Below, piece after piece: positions 45,502-55,900 of a stretch of DNA of 64,000 bases; the stretch's first letter is position 1, and each line of letters begins with the position of its first letter. This DNA comes from JAKPQE01 sp041397845 (lineage in GTDB: Bacteria > Pseudomonadota > Alphaproteobacteria > Rhizobiales > JAKPQE01). Where the stretch lies: contig JAWKVW010000006.1 of assembly GCA_041397845.1 (NCBI GenBank), positions 124,001 through 188,000 of the forward strand, given 5' to 3'. Both the position numbers and the translations under genes were made by a program. The notes beneath the pieces are model-generated. The model was given only the letters and a program-made list of their open reading frames with translations, had not been told where the DNA came from and searched no databases.

Positions 45502-47640
45502 CTACTCGATGCGTACTGTGGCACCGGCGACGACGCCATCGGCATCGATGACCGAGAGGTGGGCAAAGCCCGGCCCGTCAGGCGCCCAGCTCGCCTCGCG
45601 GCGATGTGGCGAGGAGGCGACCGGCCGGCCATTGACCATGAAGGTGAGCGGCAGGCGGCCACCGGCGGCCTTCAGTGCCAGCGGGCTCGGCGCCGAGGGC
45701 GCTCCCGTTGCGCCAAGATCGACGGCGGCGCCATCGGGCGGGAAGGCAATGGCGAGCGGCGCATCGGCGCCGTCGGGCGCGGAGGCAAGGATGCCGGCGC
45801 CGCGATAGTGGCGCAGCGGCGGCGGCAGTTCGGCGGTTCCGGCAACGAGGGCGCCGGCGGGCCGGCGGGCCAGGAGCCCGGTCGCGCCGCCGAGACGGGA
45901 GAAGGCATCGAAGAGCACCGGGGCGGCGGCGACGCGGCCGACGAGGCCGGGCACCGGCGCGCCATCGGGCCGGCCGACCCAGACGGCGACGGTATGGTGG
46001 CTGTCGAAGCCGACCGACCAGGCATCGCGATAGCCGTAGGACGTGCCGGTCTTGTAGGCGAGAAGCCCGCCGGCGGCATTGTTCGGCGGCGGCGCGCCGG
46101 CAAGGATGTCGGCGACGTACCAGTCGGCGACCTTGCCGAGCAGCGGCCGGGCGATCGGCACGTTCGGGCGCTCGCCGGCGGCCTCGACGACCAGCGGCAT
46201 GACCGAGCCGCCTCGCGCCAGCGCGGCGTAGAGCCTGGCGAGATCGGCAAGCCGCAGCCCGACCCCGCCGAGACCTACAGCGAGGTTCGGCCCCACGGAC
46301 GGCGGCAGCTTCATGTCGACGCCGACCTCGCGGAAGCGGGCAAAGAGGCGGTCTGGACCTATCGCCTCGAGCAGGGAAACGGCCGGAACGTTGAGGGAGA
46401 GCTGGAGGGCCTGGCGAACCGTGACCGTGCCCTGGAAGGTTTCCTCGAAATTCTCCGGCCGATAGGCGCCGAAGCGGGTCGGCCGGTCCTCGATGAGGGT
46501 CTCGGGATGGACGATGCCCTCCTCGAAGGCGAGGCCGTAGATGAACGGCTTCAGGGTCGAGCCGGGCGAGCGCACGGCCCGGGTCATGTCTACCTGCCCG
46601 GCTCTGGCCATGTCGAGATAGCCGGCCGAGCCGACATGGGCGCGCACGGCGCCGGTCTCGTTGTCGACGACGAGGATCGCGGCCGAGAGCCTGCGGCCGA
46701 GCAGGCGGGCCCGGTCGGCGGCAAGCTGCTCGAGGCTTTCCTGCAGCGGCCGGTCGATGGTCAGGCGATGGACCTTCAGGTCCGGCACGGCGGCAACGAC
46801 ATCCTCGGCGAGGTGCGCGGCGATCATCGGCACCGGCTGGCGGGCGGTCGGCACGTTGCGCTCGCGGGCGGCAAAGGCGGCGGCCGGCGTGACAACCCCG
46901 GCGCCGACCATGCGATCGAGGACGCGGTCGCGGGCAGCCCGGGCGACAGAGGCGGCGCGGTCGGGCCGGCGCCGCTCCGGCGACTGCGGCAGGGCGACGA
47001 GCAGGGCCGCCTCGGCCAGCGACAGGCGGCGCGGCTCCTTGCCGAAATAGGCGATCGAGGCAGCGCGGACGCCCTCGAGATTGCCGCCATAGGGGGCAAG
47101 CGTCAGGTAGGCGGCAAGGATCTCGTCCTTGCTCAGGCGGCGCTCGATCTCGACGGCGCGGACCGCCTCGACGAGCTTGCCGGCAAAGGAGCGCTCGGCA
47201 TGCGGCTCGAGCAGGCGGGCAAGCTGCATGGTGATGGTCGAGGCGCCGGAGACGATGCGGCCGTTGACGGCGAGCTGCCAGGCGGCGCGGGCAACGGCCC
47301 TTGGGTCGACGCCGTGATGGTCGCGGAAGCGCCTGTCCTCATAGGCAATGAGCATGTCGAGGAAGCGGGTATCGACCTCGGCGAGTTCGACCGGCAGGCG
47401 CCAGCGGCCGGTATGGGTGGTGAACGGCCTCAGCAGCGCGCCGTTGCGATCGACGACGAGGGTCGAGACATCTTGCAAGGGCGAGAAGTCGGGCGGGCCG
47501 ATGCGCGAGACGAAAACGGCAAGGCTGCCGCCGGCAAGGGCGGTCGCCGCCAGGGCGGCGGCAAGGCCATAGGCGGCGAGCCGGCGCCATCCTGGCGCAG
47601 GCCGCCGCCCGGCATTCCTTTCCGCAGCCGTCGCGGACAT
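45502..47640 (-). CDS. pbpC: Penicillin-binding protein 1C
   Basis: 712 residues. N-terminal membrane anchor (about 22-46), a GT51 glycosyltransferase domain with catalytic Glu in AYEDRRFRDHHGVD and GASTITMQLARLL, KDEILAAYLTLAPYGGN; a transpeptidase domain with SPGSTLKPFIYG (SxxK Ser), SLNVPAV (SxN) and YKTGTSYG (KTG); and a C-terminal BiPBP_C-type domain. It builds or repairs murein. It is 9 bp downstream of the alpha-2-macroglobulin gene; the two are a well-known operon in which the macroglobulin traps proteases entering through damaged envelope while PBP1C repairs it. Confidence 0.95.
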   Translation of the reverse strand: MSATAAERNAGRRPAPGWRRLAAYGLAAALAATALAGGSLAVFVSRIGPPDFSPLQDVSTLVVDRNGALLRPFTTHTGRWRLPVELAEVDTRFLDMLIAYEDRRFRDHHGVDPRAVARAAWQLAVNGRIVSGASTITMQLARLLEPHAERSFAGKLVEAVRAVEIERRLSKDEILAAYLTLAPYGGNLEGVRAASIAYFGKEPRRLSLAEAALLVALPQSPERRRPDRAASVARAARDRVLDRMVGAGVVTPAAAFAARERNVPTARQPVPMIAAHLAEDVVAAVPDLKVHRLTIDRPLQESLEQLAADRARLLGRRLSAAILVVDNETGAVRAHVGSAGYLDMARAGQVDMTRAVRSPGSTLKPFIYGLAFEEGIVHPETLIEDRPTRFGAYRPENFEETFQGTVTVRQALQLSLNVPAVSLLEAIGPDRLFARFREVGVDMKLPPSVGPNLAVGLGGVGLRLADLARLYAALARGGSVMPLVVEAAGERPNVPIARPLLGKVADWYVADILAGAPPPNNAAGGLLAYKTGTSYGYRDAWSVGFDSHHTVAVWVGRPDGAPVPGLVGRVAAAPVLFDAFSRLGGATGLLARRPAGALVAGTAELPPPLRHYRGAGILASAPDGADAPLAIAFPPDGAAVDLGATGAPSAPSPLALKAAGGRLPLTFMVNGRPVASSPHRREASWAPDGPGFAHLSVIDADGVVAGATVRIE

Positions 47641-47649
47641 CCGGTCCTC

Positions 47650-50600
47650 CTACTTCGCCGCCTCGACCTCGACCGTCTCGGGGCCGGTGCGGGCGAAGCG
47701 ATGCGGCCGATACATATCCTCGACGGTCGCCGCCGGCCGGACATAGGTGCCCGGCGTCACGGCCCGGACCATGTAGGCGATCGTGAAGGACGGGCTGCCG
47801 CCGCTGGTCTGGTCAATCGAGGCGACGAACCGGTCATCCCGGAACTCGACATGATCCGGCTGGGTGTCCCCGGTCAGCCAGGGAAGGCTGGCGAGGTCGG
47901 CCGAGGTGACGAGGCGGGGATTGTCGATCTCGAAGCCGGCCGGCAGGCGGTCGACGACGAGGATGCGGCCGGGCTCGGGATCGGGCTGCTCGATGCGCAG
48001 GGCAATCAGCAGCCGGGTGTTCTGGGCAACGGTCGCGGGATCGACCTCCTCGCCCTCGAGGGTGAAGGCCTGCCGTTCGATGCTGAAGCCTTCGCTCGCG
48101 GCATCTTCCGGCGTCGTCGGCGCGCCGGTCACGGTGATGACCGCCGGAACCTCGGTCTCGCCGTCATTGCCGACGGTGAGATCGCCGCCATCGAGCGCGG
48201 CGGCGTCGAAGCGCCCGACATAGGTCCCTTCATGGGCAGCGCCGGCGACCGTCAGCCGGGCCTTGGCGCCCTCGGTCATCAGGGCGTTGGCGGCGAGCAC
48301 CAGCCATGCCTGTTCCTGGGTGCTGGTGCCGGGGCGATCGGTGCCGAGCGCGTCGAGGGCCGAGGCGAGCGCCGGAACCGCTTCCGGGGCCGAACCGGTC
48401 TCGGCGGCCAGTGCCAGCGTTGCGGCGCCATCGCGCAGGAGCGAGCCGTAGTCGGCGCGATAGCCCTCCTCCGCGCCCTCGTTATAGAAGGCGAGCGCCG
48501 AGCCGAAGGCGGCCTCGGCGCGGGTCTTGTCGCCGATCATCGCCAGCGCGGCGCCGATCTGCGCCCTTGCGAGCGGCGAGCCGAAATCCTCGATCTTGGT
48601 ATCGGCGAAATAGCGCAGATCGCCGACCGGGGCGCGGCCGTTGCGGGCAAGGACGTAGAGGGCGTAGGCGATATCCTGGCCGCCGCCGTCCTCGATCTCG
48701 CCGGAATAGGAAACGGCGTTGCGCAGATGATCGAGGGCGATGGTGAAGGCGCCATCGGGCACCTTGAAGCCGCGCTCGCGGGCCCGCGTCAGGAAATCGG
48801 TGACGTAGGCGTCGAGCCAGAGATCCGCGCCGCCCGGACCCCAACGGCCGAAGGAGCCGTTCGAGCCTTCCTTGGCAAGGACGCGGGCGATGGCGCCATC
48901 GACCGTCTCGCGCGGGTCGGTCTCGGTGAGGCCGGCGGTTGCCGCCAGATCGGCGACATAGAGCAGCGGCATCGCGCGGCTGGTGATCTGCTCGGCGCAG
49001 CCATAGGGATAGCGGTCGAGCGCGGCCAGCAGCGCCGGCAGGTCGAGCGTTGCGCCCGGACCGACGGCGAGCGACACCGAGCCGGTGCCCGAGACGAGAT
49101 CGGCAAGGAGGTCGGCGCTGACGGTCAGGCTGCCGCCCGGTGCGATCGACTGCACCATGCGGCGGCTGGTGACGGCCGTCGCCGGCCGCAGCCCGAGCGC
49201 GTAGGAGCGCTCGATGCGCAGCCCGTCCGGCCCCTCGAGGGTGGCCGACAGGGTTGCCATGCCGACGCCGGTTGCCGCGAGCGGCACGTTGATCGCGGTC
49301 TTCTCGCCGGCCTTCAGCGCCAGGGACTGTTCGGCGGCGATGTCGCCGAGGGCGAGCGGCCCGTCGGTCGCCAGCGTCAGGCTGTAGTCACCGGCGACGC
49401 CGTCGGCGTTGTCGATATCGAGACGGACGCGCGACAGATCGCCGGCGGCGAGGAAGCGCGGCGCGCTGGCAAGGACGACGACAGGATCGCGGACGATGAC
49501 GTCGGCGGCGGAGTGGCCGATCTTGTCGAGACTCCAGGCCTCGGCCATCACGCGCACGGTGCCGGCAAAGGCGGGCAGCTCGAATTCGACGCTGGCCGTG
49601 CCGGTGTCGTCGACGGTGACGATGCCGGAATAAAGGGCAAGCGGGGCCTGTGCCGGCGGGCTGCCCTGAAGCTGGGCCTCAGGCAGGGAATCGCCGCCCG
49701 AGCGGATCGAGCCGCGCGGCGCCTGCATGCCGTCGATAAGGCCGCCGTAGAGGTCGCGGAGCTCGGCGGAGAGCGCCCGCTGGGCGTAGTACCACTCCTC
49801 CGGGGCCGGCGCCTTGTAGCCGGTCAGATTGAGGATGCCGACATCGACCGCGGCGACGACGACGTTCGCCTTCTCGCCGGCGGCAAGGCCGTCGAGCTTG
49901 ACCGGCAGGACGAGGGTTTCCATCGGCCGGGCAACGGCCGGGGCCTCGAGACCGACGCCGAGGGTGCGGCCGGCGGTATCGACCTTCAGCCAGGCAAGGC
50001 CGACGGCGCGGCCGGGCATGCGCTTTGCCTCGACGTCGAGCGGCCGGTAGAGCATGGCCGTCACGTAGGCGCCGGGGGTCCAGGCGGCATCGACCGGGAT
50101 TTCGACGGTCGTGCCCTCGGCCGGAACGTCGACGGTCTTCAGCGTCTCGACGCCCTCGCCGATGACGGCGACAACGGCCTTGCCGGCAAAGCGCGGCGCG
50201 ATGTTGAGACGGGCAGTCTCGCCCGCGGCATAGCTTTCCTTGTCGAGGGCGACCTCGAGCACATCCGGGGAATCGGCCGAGGCGGCGGGCTGCCAGCCGA
50301 CATCGAAGCCATAGCTGGCGACCGGGCCGGCGGGGTCGGGGCTCGACACGTCGAGGCGATAGCTGCCCCAGTCGACCTTGGCGGCAATGTGACCGGCGTC
50401 CGCAGTGCCGACCTCGATCGTGCCGTCGGCGACGCGGGTCGTATAGGAGACCTTCTCGAAGTCCCAGCCGCCCCAGCGGCTGTACCACTGATAGCGGGTC
50501 TCGATGCGGACGAGATCCCATTTGAGGCCGGCAAGCGACAGGCGCTCGCCGTTTTCGGCGATGGCGATGACGTCGAACTCGGCGGTCTCGCCTTCACCGA

Positions 50601-52731
50601 TACTGTCGCCGGCAAAGCCCGGCCGGATGCCGATCGCCGGACCGGTCGCGGCGACCGGCAGCTTCAGCGTCTTCTCGACGGCGCGGCGAACCGGCGTCAC
50701 CTCTTCGTCGGTGAGACCGAAGGCATAGCCCGGATAGCCGGCGCGGGCGTCGTCGTCGGTGGCGTGCACCACCACCTCGCCGGCAAGGCCGAGCCCGGCG
50801 GCGGGGGCACCATAAAGGTAGCGGCCGTCGACCGCGACATTTGCCGGCGCATCGGCGCCGATGGCCTTTGCCTCGCTTGCCAGCGCGATCTCGAGCCGGT
50901 CGGGAACGTAGTCCTCGACAAGGAAGGTCGCGGCGCCAACGGGCTTGCCCTTCGGGTCGGCAAAAGCCTCGATGCGCCAGGTGCCATGCATGGCGTCGTC
51001 GAGAAGCTGGATATCGAGGGCACGACCGCCGAGGCCGTCATCGGCGACGACCGAGCGATTGAACTCGACGCCGTCCGGGCGGGCGACGACGAGGGTCAGC
51101 GGCAGGCCGGCAACCGCCTTGCCGGAACCATCGCGCAGCAGCGTCGTCGAATGGACCGTCTCGCCGGAGCGATAGACGCCACGCTCGGTGACGAGATAGG
51201 CATCGAGCGCGCCGGGCGCGGCGCGGCCTTCAACGCCGCGATCGGTCAGATCGAAGGCGGCGGCGGACATGTCGATGAAGGCGTAGTCGCCATTCCCGGC
51301 CTCGGCAACGAGCACGGCCGGGGCCATCGGGCCCTCACCGCGGGCAAGGCCGGCCTCGAAGCGGACGTGGCCGGTTTCGTCGGAGCGACGTTCGGCGAGC
51401 ACTTCATTCGACTTGGAGATGAGGCGCACGGTCGCGTCGGCAACGGGCTCGGCGGTGGCGAGCGAGCGCACGAAGCCATGGACGCCATCAGTGCCGCTGA
51501 TCGAGGCAAGGCCAAGGTCGGAGACCACGAACCACTGCGTCGGCCGGCTGTCCCAGTAGTCGACCTCCTTGCCGGCGGGATCGGCGAACATGACGTAGAC
51601 GCCGGGCGCCATATCACCGACGGCCTCATCGACCGGGAAGGCGGTGGTGACGTCGGCGTTCAATGCGCCCTCGACCGGCATTTCACCGGACCAGACCTTC
51701 TCGGCCTTGTCGGTGATGAGCTTCTCCATGGCGCCGCCGTCGATCTGGCGCTGGAAATCGCCACCAAGGACAGCGTTGACGAGGCTGCGATCGCCGATGC
51801 GATAGATCTCGGCCTTGACCACGGGGGCATTGACGGTGATCAGCGGCAGGCCGCGCTGGCCGGTGCGCGGCAGCACGTAGTTGCGGCCGGTAAAGCGCAC
51901 CGAGGCGGAGCGGTCGCGAACGTAGAACGACAGGTCGACGGTATTCTCGAGCACTTCGCCGACGCTCGAGGGCACGCCGTCGCGGACGAGGACGTTGTAG
52001 CGCTCGCCGTGCTTCAGGCCATCGATGCAGATTGCCGCCGCCTCGGCGGTGACGATCGGCGCTTCATTGCCCTCGACCGAGACGAAGGGCGCGAAGTCCC
52101 TGGTCGCGGTCGACAGGTTCTCGGAAAACTGGACGCAGGCGCGCGGCGTGATCGCGTCGGAATCGACCGAGTAGTCGAGGACGCGGAAGCCGTGCATGTC
52201 GCGCAGCTCCCTGTAGGTCGCGGCGACGGCATCGTCGGCGCTGGCGTCGAGGCTGGCCTTGTAGGCATCGATCGCCGGGCGCCAGATCTCGCGGCGGGCA
52301 AGCGCGGCGCCGAGCGCGGCAAGGGCCTTGCCCTCGGCGGCGGCATCGGGCGCACGCAGGTAGGCGATGTAGGCGGCGGACGTCGCCTTTTGCGGCAGGT
52401 CCCAGCGCTCCTGCCAGTTGTCGGTCTCGATGCCGAGATAGGCACGGGAGAGCTCGATGAAGGTTGCCCAGTCGGCGGGGGCGAGCTTGACGACCGTCTC
52501 GTAGTTGACCGAGGCGGTGCGCATGTCGCCGCGCGCCCGGGCGCGGTCGCCGGCCTGGCGCCAGGCCTTGGCCGGCCGCTCGGAGGCGAATTCGCTCGCC
52601 TTCAGCGCCTTTTCGTAGCGCACCGCATCGACTGCGATGTCCTCGCGATAAAACGCCTTTTCGATCGCCGAAGCCGTCGCCGGCGCGGCCAGAACGAAGA
52701 TGAGGGCAAACAGAATCCGGAAGATGCGCAT
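47650..52731 (-). CDS. Bacterial alpha-2-macroglobulin (YfhM-like)
   Basis: 1,693 residues. Signal peptide MRIFRILFALIFVLAAPATASA; no lipobox cysteine, so it is not an obvious lipoprotein as E. coli YfhM is. Many MG beta-domains (e.g. TERGVYRSGETVHSTTLLRDG) precede the thioester domain, where YGCAEQIT keeps the reactive Cys1245 and Gln1248. An intact thioester means it can covalently trap proteases after bait-region cleavage, unlike the YfaS type. Next to pbpC, 9 bp away. The upstream 221 bp hold no clear terminator for the preceding gene. Confidence 0.93.
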   Translation of the reverse strand: MRIFRILFALIFVLAAPATASAIEKAFYREDIAVDAVRYEKALKASEFASERPAKAWRQAGDRARARGDMRTASVNYETVVKLAPADWATFIELSRAYLGIETDNWQERWDLPQKATSAAYIAYLRAPDAAAEGKALAALGAALARREIWRPAIDAYKASLDASADDAVAATYRELRDMHGFRVLDYSVDSDAITPRACVQFSENLSTATRDFAPFVSVEGNEAPIVTAEAAAICIDGLKHGERYNVLVRDGVPSSVGEVLENTVDLSFYVRDRSASVRFTGRNYVLPRTGQRGLPLITVNAPVVKAEIYRIGDRSLVNAVLGGDFQRQIDGGAMEKLITDKAEKVWSGEMPVEGALNADVTTAFPVDEAVGDMAPGVYVMFADPAGKEVDYWDSRPTQWFVVSDLGLASISGTDGVHGFVRSLATAEPVADATVRLISKSNEVLAERRSDETGHVRFEAGLARGEGPMAPAVLVAEAGNGDYAFIDMSAAAFDLTDRGVEGRAAPGALDAYLVTERGVYRSGETVHSTTLLRDGSGKAVAGLPLTLVVARPDGVEFNRSVVADDGLGGRALDIQLLDDAMHGTWRIEAFADPKGKPVGAATFLVEDYVPDRLEIALASEAKAIGADAPANVAVDGRYLYGAPAAGLGLAGEVVVHATDDDARAGYPGYAFGLTDEEVTPVRRAVEKTLKLPVAATGPAIGIRPGFAGDSIGEGETAEFDVIAIAENGERLSLAGLKWDLVRIETRYQWYSRWGGWDFEKVSYTTRVADGTIEVGTADAGHIAAKVDWGSYRLDVSSPDPAGPVASYGFDVGWQPAASADSPDVLEVALDKESYAAGETARLNIAPRFAGKAVVAVIGEGVETLKTVDVPAEGTTVEIPVDAAWTPGAYVTAMLYRPLDVEAKRMPGRAVGLAWLKVDTAGRTLGVGLEAPAVARPMETLVLPVKLDGLAAGEKANVVVAAVDVGILNLTGYKAPAPEEWYYAQRALSAELRDLYGGLIDGMQAPRGSIRSGGDSLPEAQLQGSPPAQAPLALYSGIVTVDDTGTASVEFELPAFAGTVRVMAEAWSLDKIGHSAADVIVRDPVVVLASAPRFLAAGDLSRVRLDIDNADGVAGDYSLTLATDGPLALGDIAAEQSLALKAGEKTAINVPLAATGVGMATLSATLEGPDGLRIERSYALGLRPATAVTSRRMVQSIAPGGSLTVSADLLADLVSGTGSVSLAVGPGATLDLPALLAALDRYPYGCAEQITSRAMPLLYVADLAATAGLTETDPRETVDGAIARVLAKEGSNGSFGRWGPGGADLWLDAYVTDFLTRARERGFKVPDGAFTIALDHLRNAVSYSGEIEDGGGQDIAYALYVLARNGRAPVGDLRYFADTKIEDFGSPLARAQIGAALAMIGDKTRAEAAFGSALAFYNEGAEEGYRADYGSLLRDGAATLALAAETGSAPEAVPALASALDALGTDRPGTSTQEQAWLVLAANALMTEGAKARLTVAGAAHEGTYVGRFDAAALDGGDLTVGNDGETEVPAVITVTGAPTTPEDAASEGFSIERQAFTLEGEEVDPATVAQNTRLLIALRIEQPDPEPGRILVVDRLPAGFEIDNPRLVTSADLASLPWLTGDTQPDHVEFRDDRFVASIDQTSGGSPSFTIAYMVRAVTPGTYVRPAATVEDMYRPHRFARTGPETVEVEAAK

Positions 52732-52952
52732 TTCCGATACCTCCCGCCGGTATCCGTCAGCGCCCCCCGTTCAACGCCGCAACCATCTGAGCGAACAGAC
52801 GTTTCCTCGCGTTGACGAAGAGCTGTGTTGCGACATGTCCAAGCCGTCAGTCTAAGGACGGAGAGGCGTCGCGATCAAGGGCCGTCGGCGACCCGGACCG
52901 CGACCCTGCGGGAATTCGTGGAAGGAGCTGGCCGGAATCGGCGCGGCGGCAC

Positions 52953-55900
52953 TCAGGCCGCCGCACCGGACCCGGTTTCGGCGCCGGCCGCGGCAGGCGT
53001 CCCGGCGGCATCGGCGAAGGCCTTTTCAAGGGCCGGCAGAGCCGCCTCGAAGCGGGCAACGGAAGCATCCTTGACCGGGCCGAAGCCACGCACCTTGCGA
53101 TGCGCCTCGACGAGGGCGACGGCGGCCTCGAGATTGCCGGCCGTGAGGCCTCCGGCGATCCGGTCGAGGCGGGCCTCGAAGGCGGCCAGCAGCCGGCGTT
53201 CCATGCGCCGCTCGGGATTGTAGCCAAAGACATCGAACGGCGTGCCGCGCAGGAACTTGAGACCGGCAAGAAGCCCGAAGGCGGACTTCACCCAGGGGCC
53301 GAAGCGGTACTTCTTCGGCCGACCGGCGTTTTCATCAAAAGCGGCGATGAAGGGCGGCGAGAGGTGGTAGTCGACCCGGGTCCAGCTCTCGAACGTGCCC
53401 TTCAGACGCTTCTCGAAGGCACCGTTCGAATAGAGCCGGCCGACCTCGTACTCATCCTTGACCGCCATCATGCGGAACAGCGCCCGGGCGGTTGCCTCGG
53501 CAAGCGCGGTCGAGCCGGGCATGGCGGCGTTCTCGGCGGCGGCGATTGCGGCGACACGGGCGCGGTAGCGCTCGCCGTAGGCGCCGTTCTGGTAGTCGGC
53601 GAGGAACTTCGCGCGCTCCTCGACGAGACCGGCAAGATCGGCGGCCGGGCGCACCACGGTCGACTTCGGCAGTGCGTCGCGGACCATTGCCGGGTCGACG
53701 ATGAACCGGCGGCCCCAATGGAAGGCGGCCTTGTTCATGGCGATGGCGGCGCCGTTCAGCTCGATCGCCTTCAGGATGGCCGCTTCGGAAATCGGAATGC
53801 GGCCGAGCTGCCAGGCAGCGCCGAGCATGATCATGTTGGCGGCAAGGACATCGCCAAGAAGGCCGTCGGCAAGTTCGAGGGAATCGAAGAACCGGATGTT
53901 GGCCTCGCCGGCGCGCTCGGTCAGCGCTTTCTTCAGGCGGCGGCTCGGCAGGGTGACGTCGGCATTGCGGGTGAAGTCGGCGGTCGGGGTCTCGTGGTCG
54001 TTGACGAGGACGACGGTGCGGCCGTTGCCGATGGTGCCGAGGGTCTTCTTGCCGCCGGTGACGACGAGATCGCAGCCGATGACGACGTCGGCGCCTTCCG
54101 GGGCGACGCGGATGGCGGCAATGTCCTCGGGCCGGGCGGCGATGCGCAAATGGCTCGTCACCGCCCCGCCCTTCTGGGCAAGGCCGGCCATGTCGATGAG
54201 GGCCGCGCCCTTGCCGTCGACATAGGCGGCCATGGCAAGGACCTGGCCGATGGTGACGACGCCGGTGCCGCCGATGCCGGTGACGACGATGGTCCAGGGC
54301 TGCTGCAGATCGGGCAGGACCGGCTCGGGCAGGGCCGGCGCGGCGGCGCTTTCGGCGACGGGTTCACCATGGCGCAGGCGCGCGCCGGTGACCGTGACGA
54401 AGGCCGGGCAGAAGCCCTTGAGGCAGGAGAAATCCTTGTTGCAGCTCGACTGGTCGACACGGCGCTTGCGGCCGAAGGCGGTCTCGAGCGGCTGGATCGC
54501 GACGCAGTTCGACTGGATGCCGCAATCGCCGCAACCCTCGCAGACGAGGTCGTTGACGAAGACGCGGACATCGGGATCGGGGAAGGTGCCGCGCTTGCGG
54601 CGGCGGCGCTTCTCGGCGGCGCAGGTCTGGTCGTAGATCAGGATCGACAGGCCCTCGACCCCGGAAAGCTCGCGCTGGACGGCGTCAAGCTCGCTGCGAT
54701 GGTGGAAGGTCGTGCCGAACGGCCAGGCGGTGCCGGCGGGATATTTGTGCGGCTCGTCGGAGACGATGGCGATGCGGCGGGCGCCCTCGGCCGCCACCTG
54801 GGCGGCGATCTCGGGTACGGTGAGGCCGCCGTCATTGGGCTGGCCGCCGGTCATGGCGACGGCGTCGTTGAACAGGATCTTGTAGGTGATGTTGACGCCG
54901 GCGGCGGCGGCGGCGCGGATGGCGAGATAGCCGGAGTGGTTGTAGGTGCCGTCGCCAAGGTTCTGGAAGACGTGGCCGACCTTCGAGAACGGCGCCTCGC
55001 CAACCCAGTTCGCCCCTTCGGCGCCCATCTGGGTGTAGCCCTCGATGCCGCGCTCCATCCACTGGGCCATGTAATGGCAGCCGATGCCGGCAAAGGCGCG
55101 GCTGCCCTCGGGCACCACGGTCGAGGTGTTGTGCGGGCAGCCGGCGCAGAAATGGGCGCGGCGGTCGGCGATCTCGGGCAGCGTGCCGAATTCGGCGGCG
55201 GCGCGCTTCAGGCCCTCAAGACGTCCGGCAAGCGCGCCGGCGTCGAGCAGCGCCTCGAGACGCTGGCCGATGCCGATGGCGATGTCGCCAGAATCGAGGC
55301 CGTATTTCGATGAGAAGAGCACCTCGCCACGATCGTCGCGCTTGCCGACGACGCGCGGGCGGATGTCCCGGCCGTAGAGGATTTCCTTGATCTGCGTCTC
55401 GAGCAGGGCGCGCTTTTCCTCGACGACGACGATCTCGTCGAGCCCTTCGGCAAAGCGCTCGATGATGCCGGGCTCGAGCGGCCAGGCGCAGCCGATCTTG
55501 AGGAGGCGGATGCCCATCCGCTCGGCCGCGGCCTCGTCGATGCCGAGGTCATCGAGGGCCTGGCGGACGTCGAGGAAGCTCTTGCCGAGCGAGACGATGC
55601 CGATGCGCGGCCGCTCGCCACCGGACCAGACGAGGCGGTCGATGGCGTTGGCGGCAACGAAGGCGCGGACCGCCGGCAGCTTGTGGTCATGCAGCCGGGC
55701 TTCCTGGGCGATCGGATTGTCGAAGCGCCGGATCGAGACGCCGTCGGCGGGAAGATCGAAGCCGTTCGGCACGACGACCTTCACCCGGTCGATGGCACCA
55801 TCGACAACGGCGGTCGATTCGATCGTGTCCTTGACGCATTTGACGGCAACCCAGGTGCCGGCATAGCGCGACAGGGCGATGCCGAGAATGCCGAAATCGA

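Noticed and set aside
45484..52815. A 2,443-codon open frame on plus
   Set aside because: It runs antisense to pbpC and the alpha-2-macroglobulin gene, whose proteins are clearly recognisable. Long antisense frames are common in DNA this GC-rich, and the translation resembles no protein.
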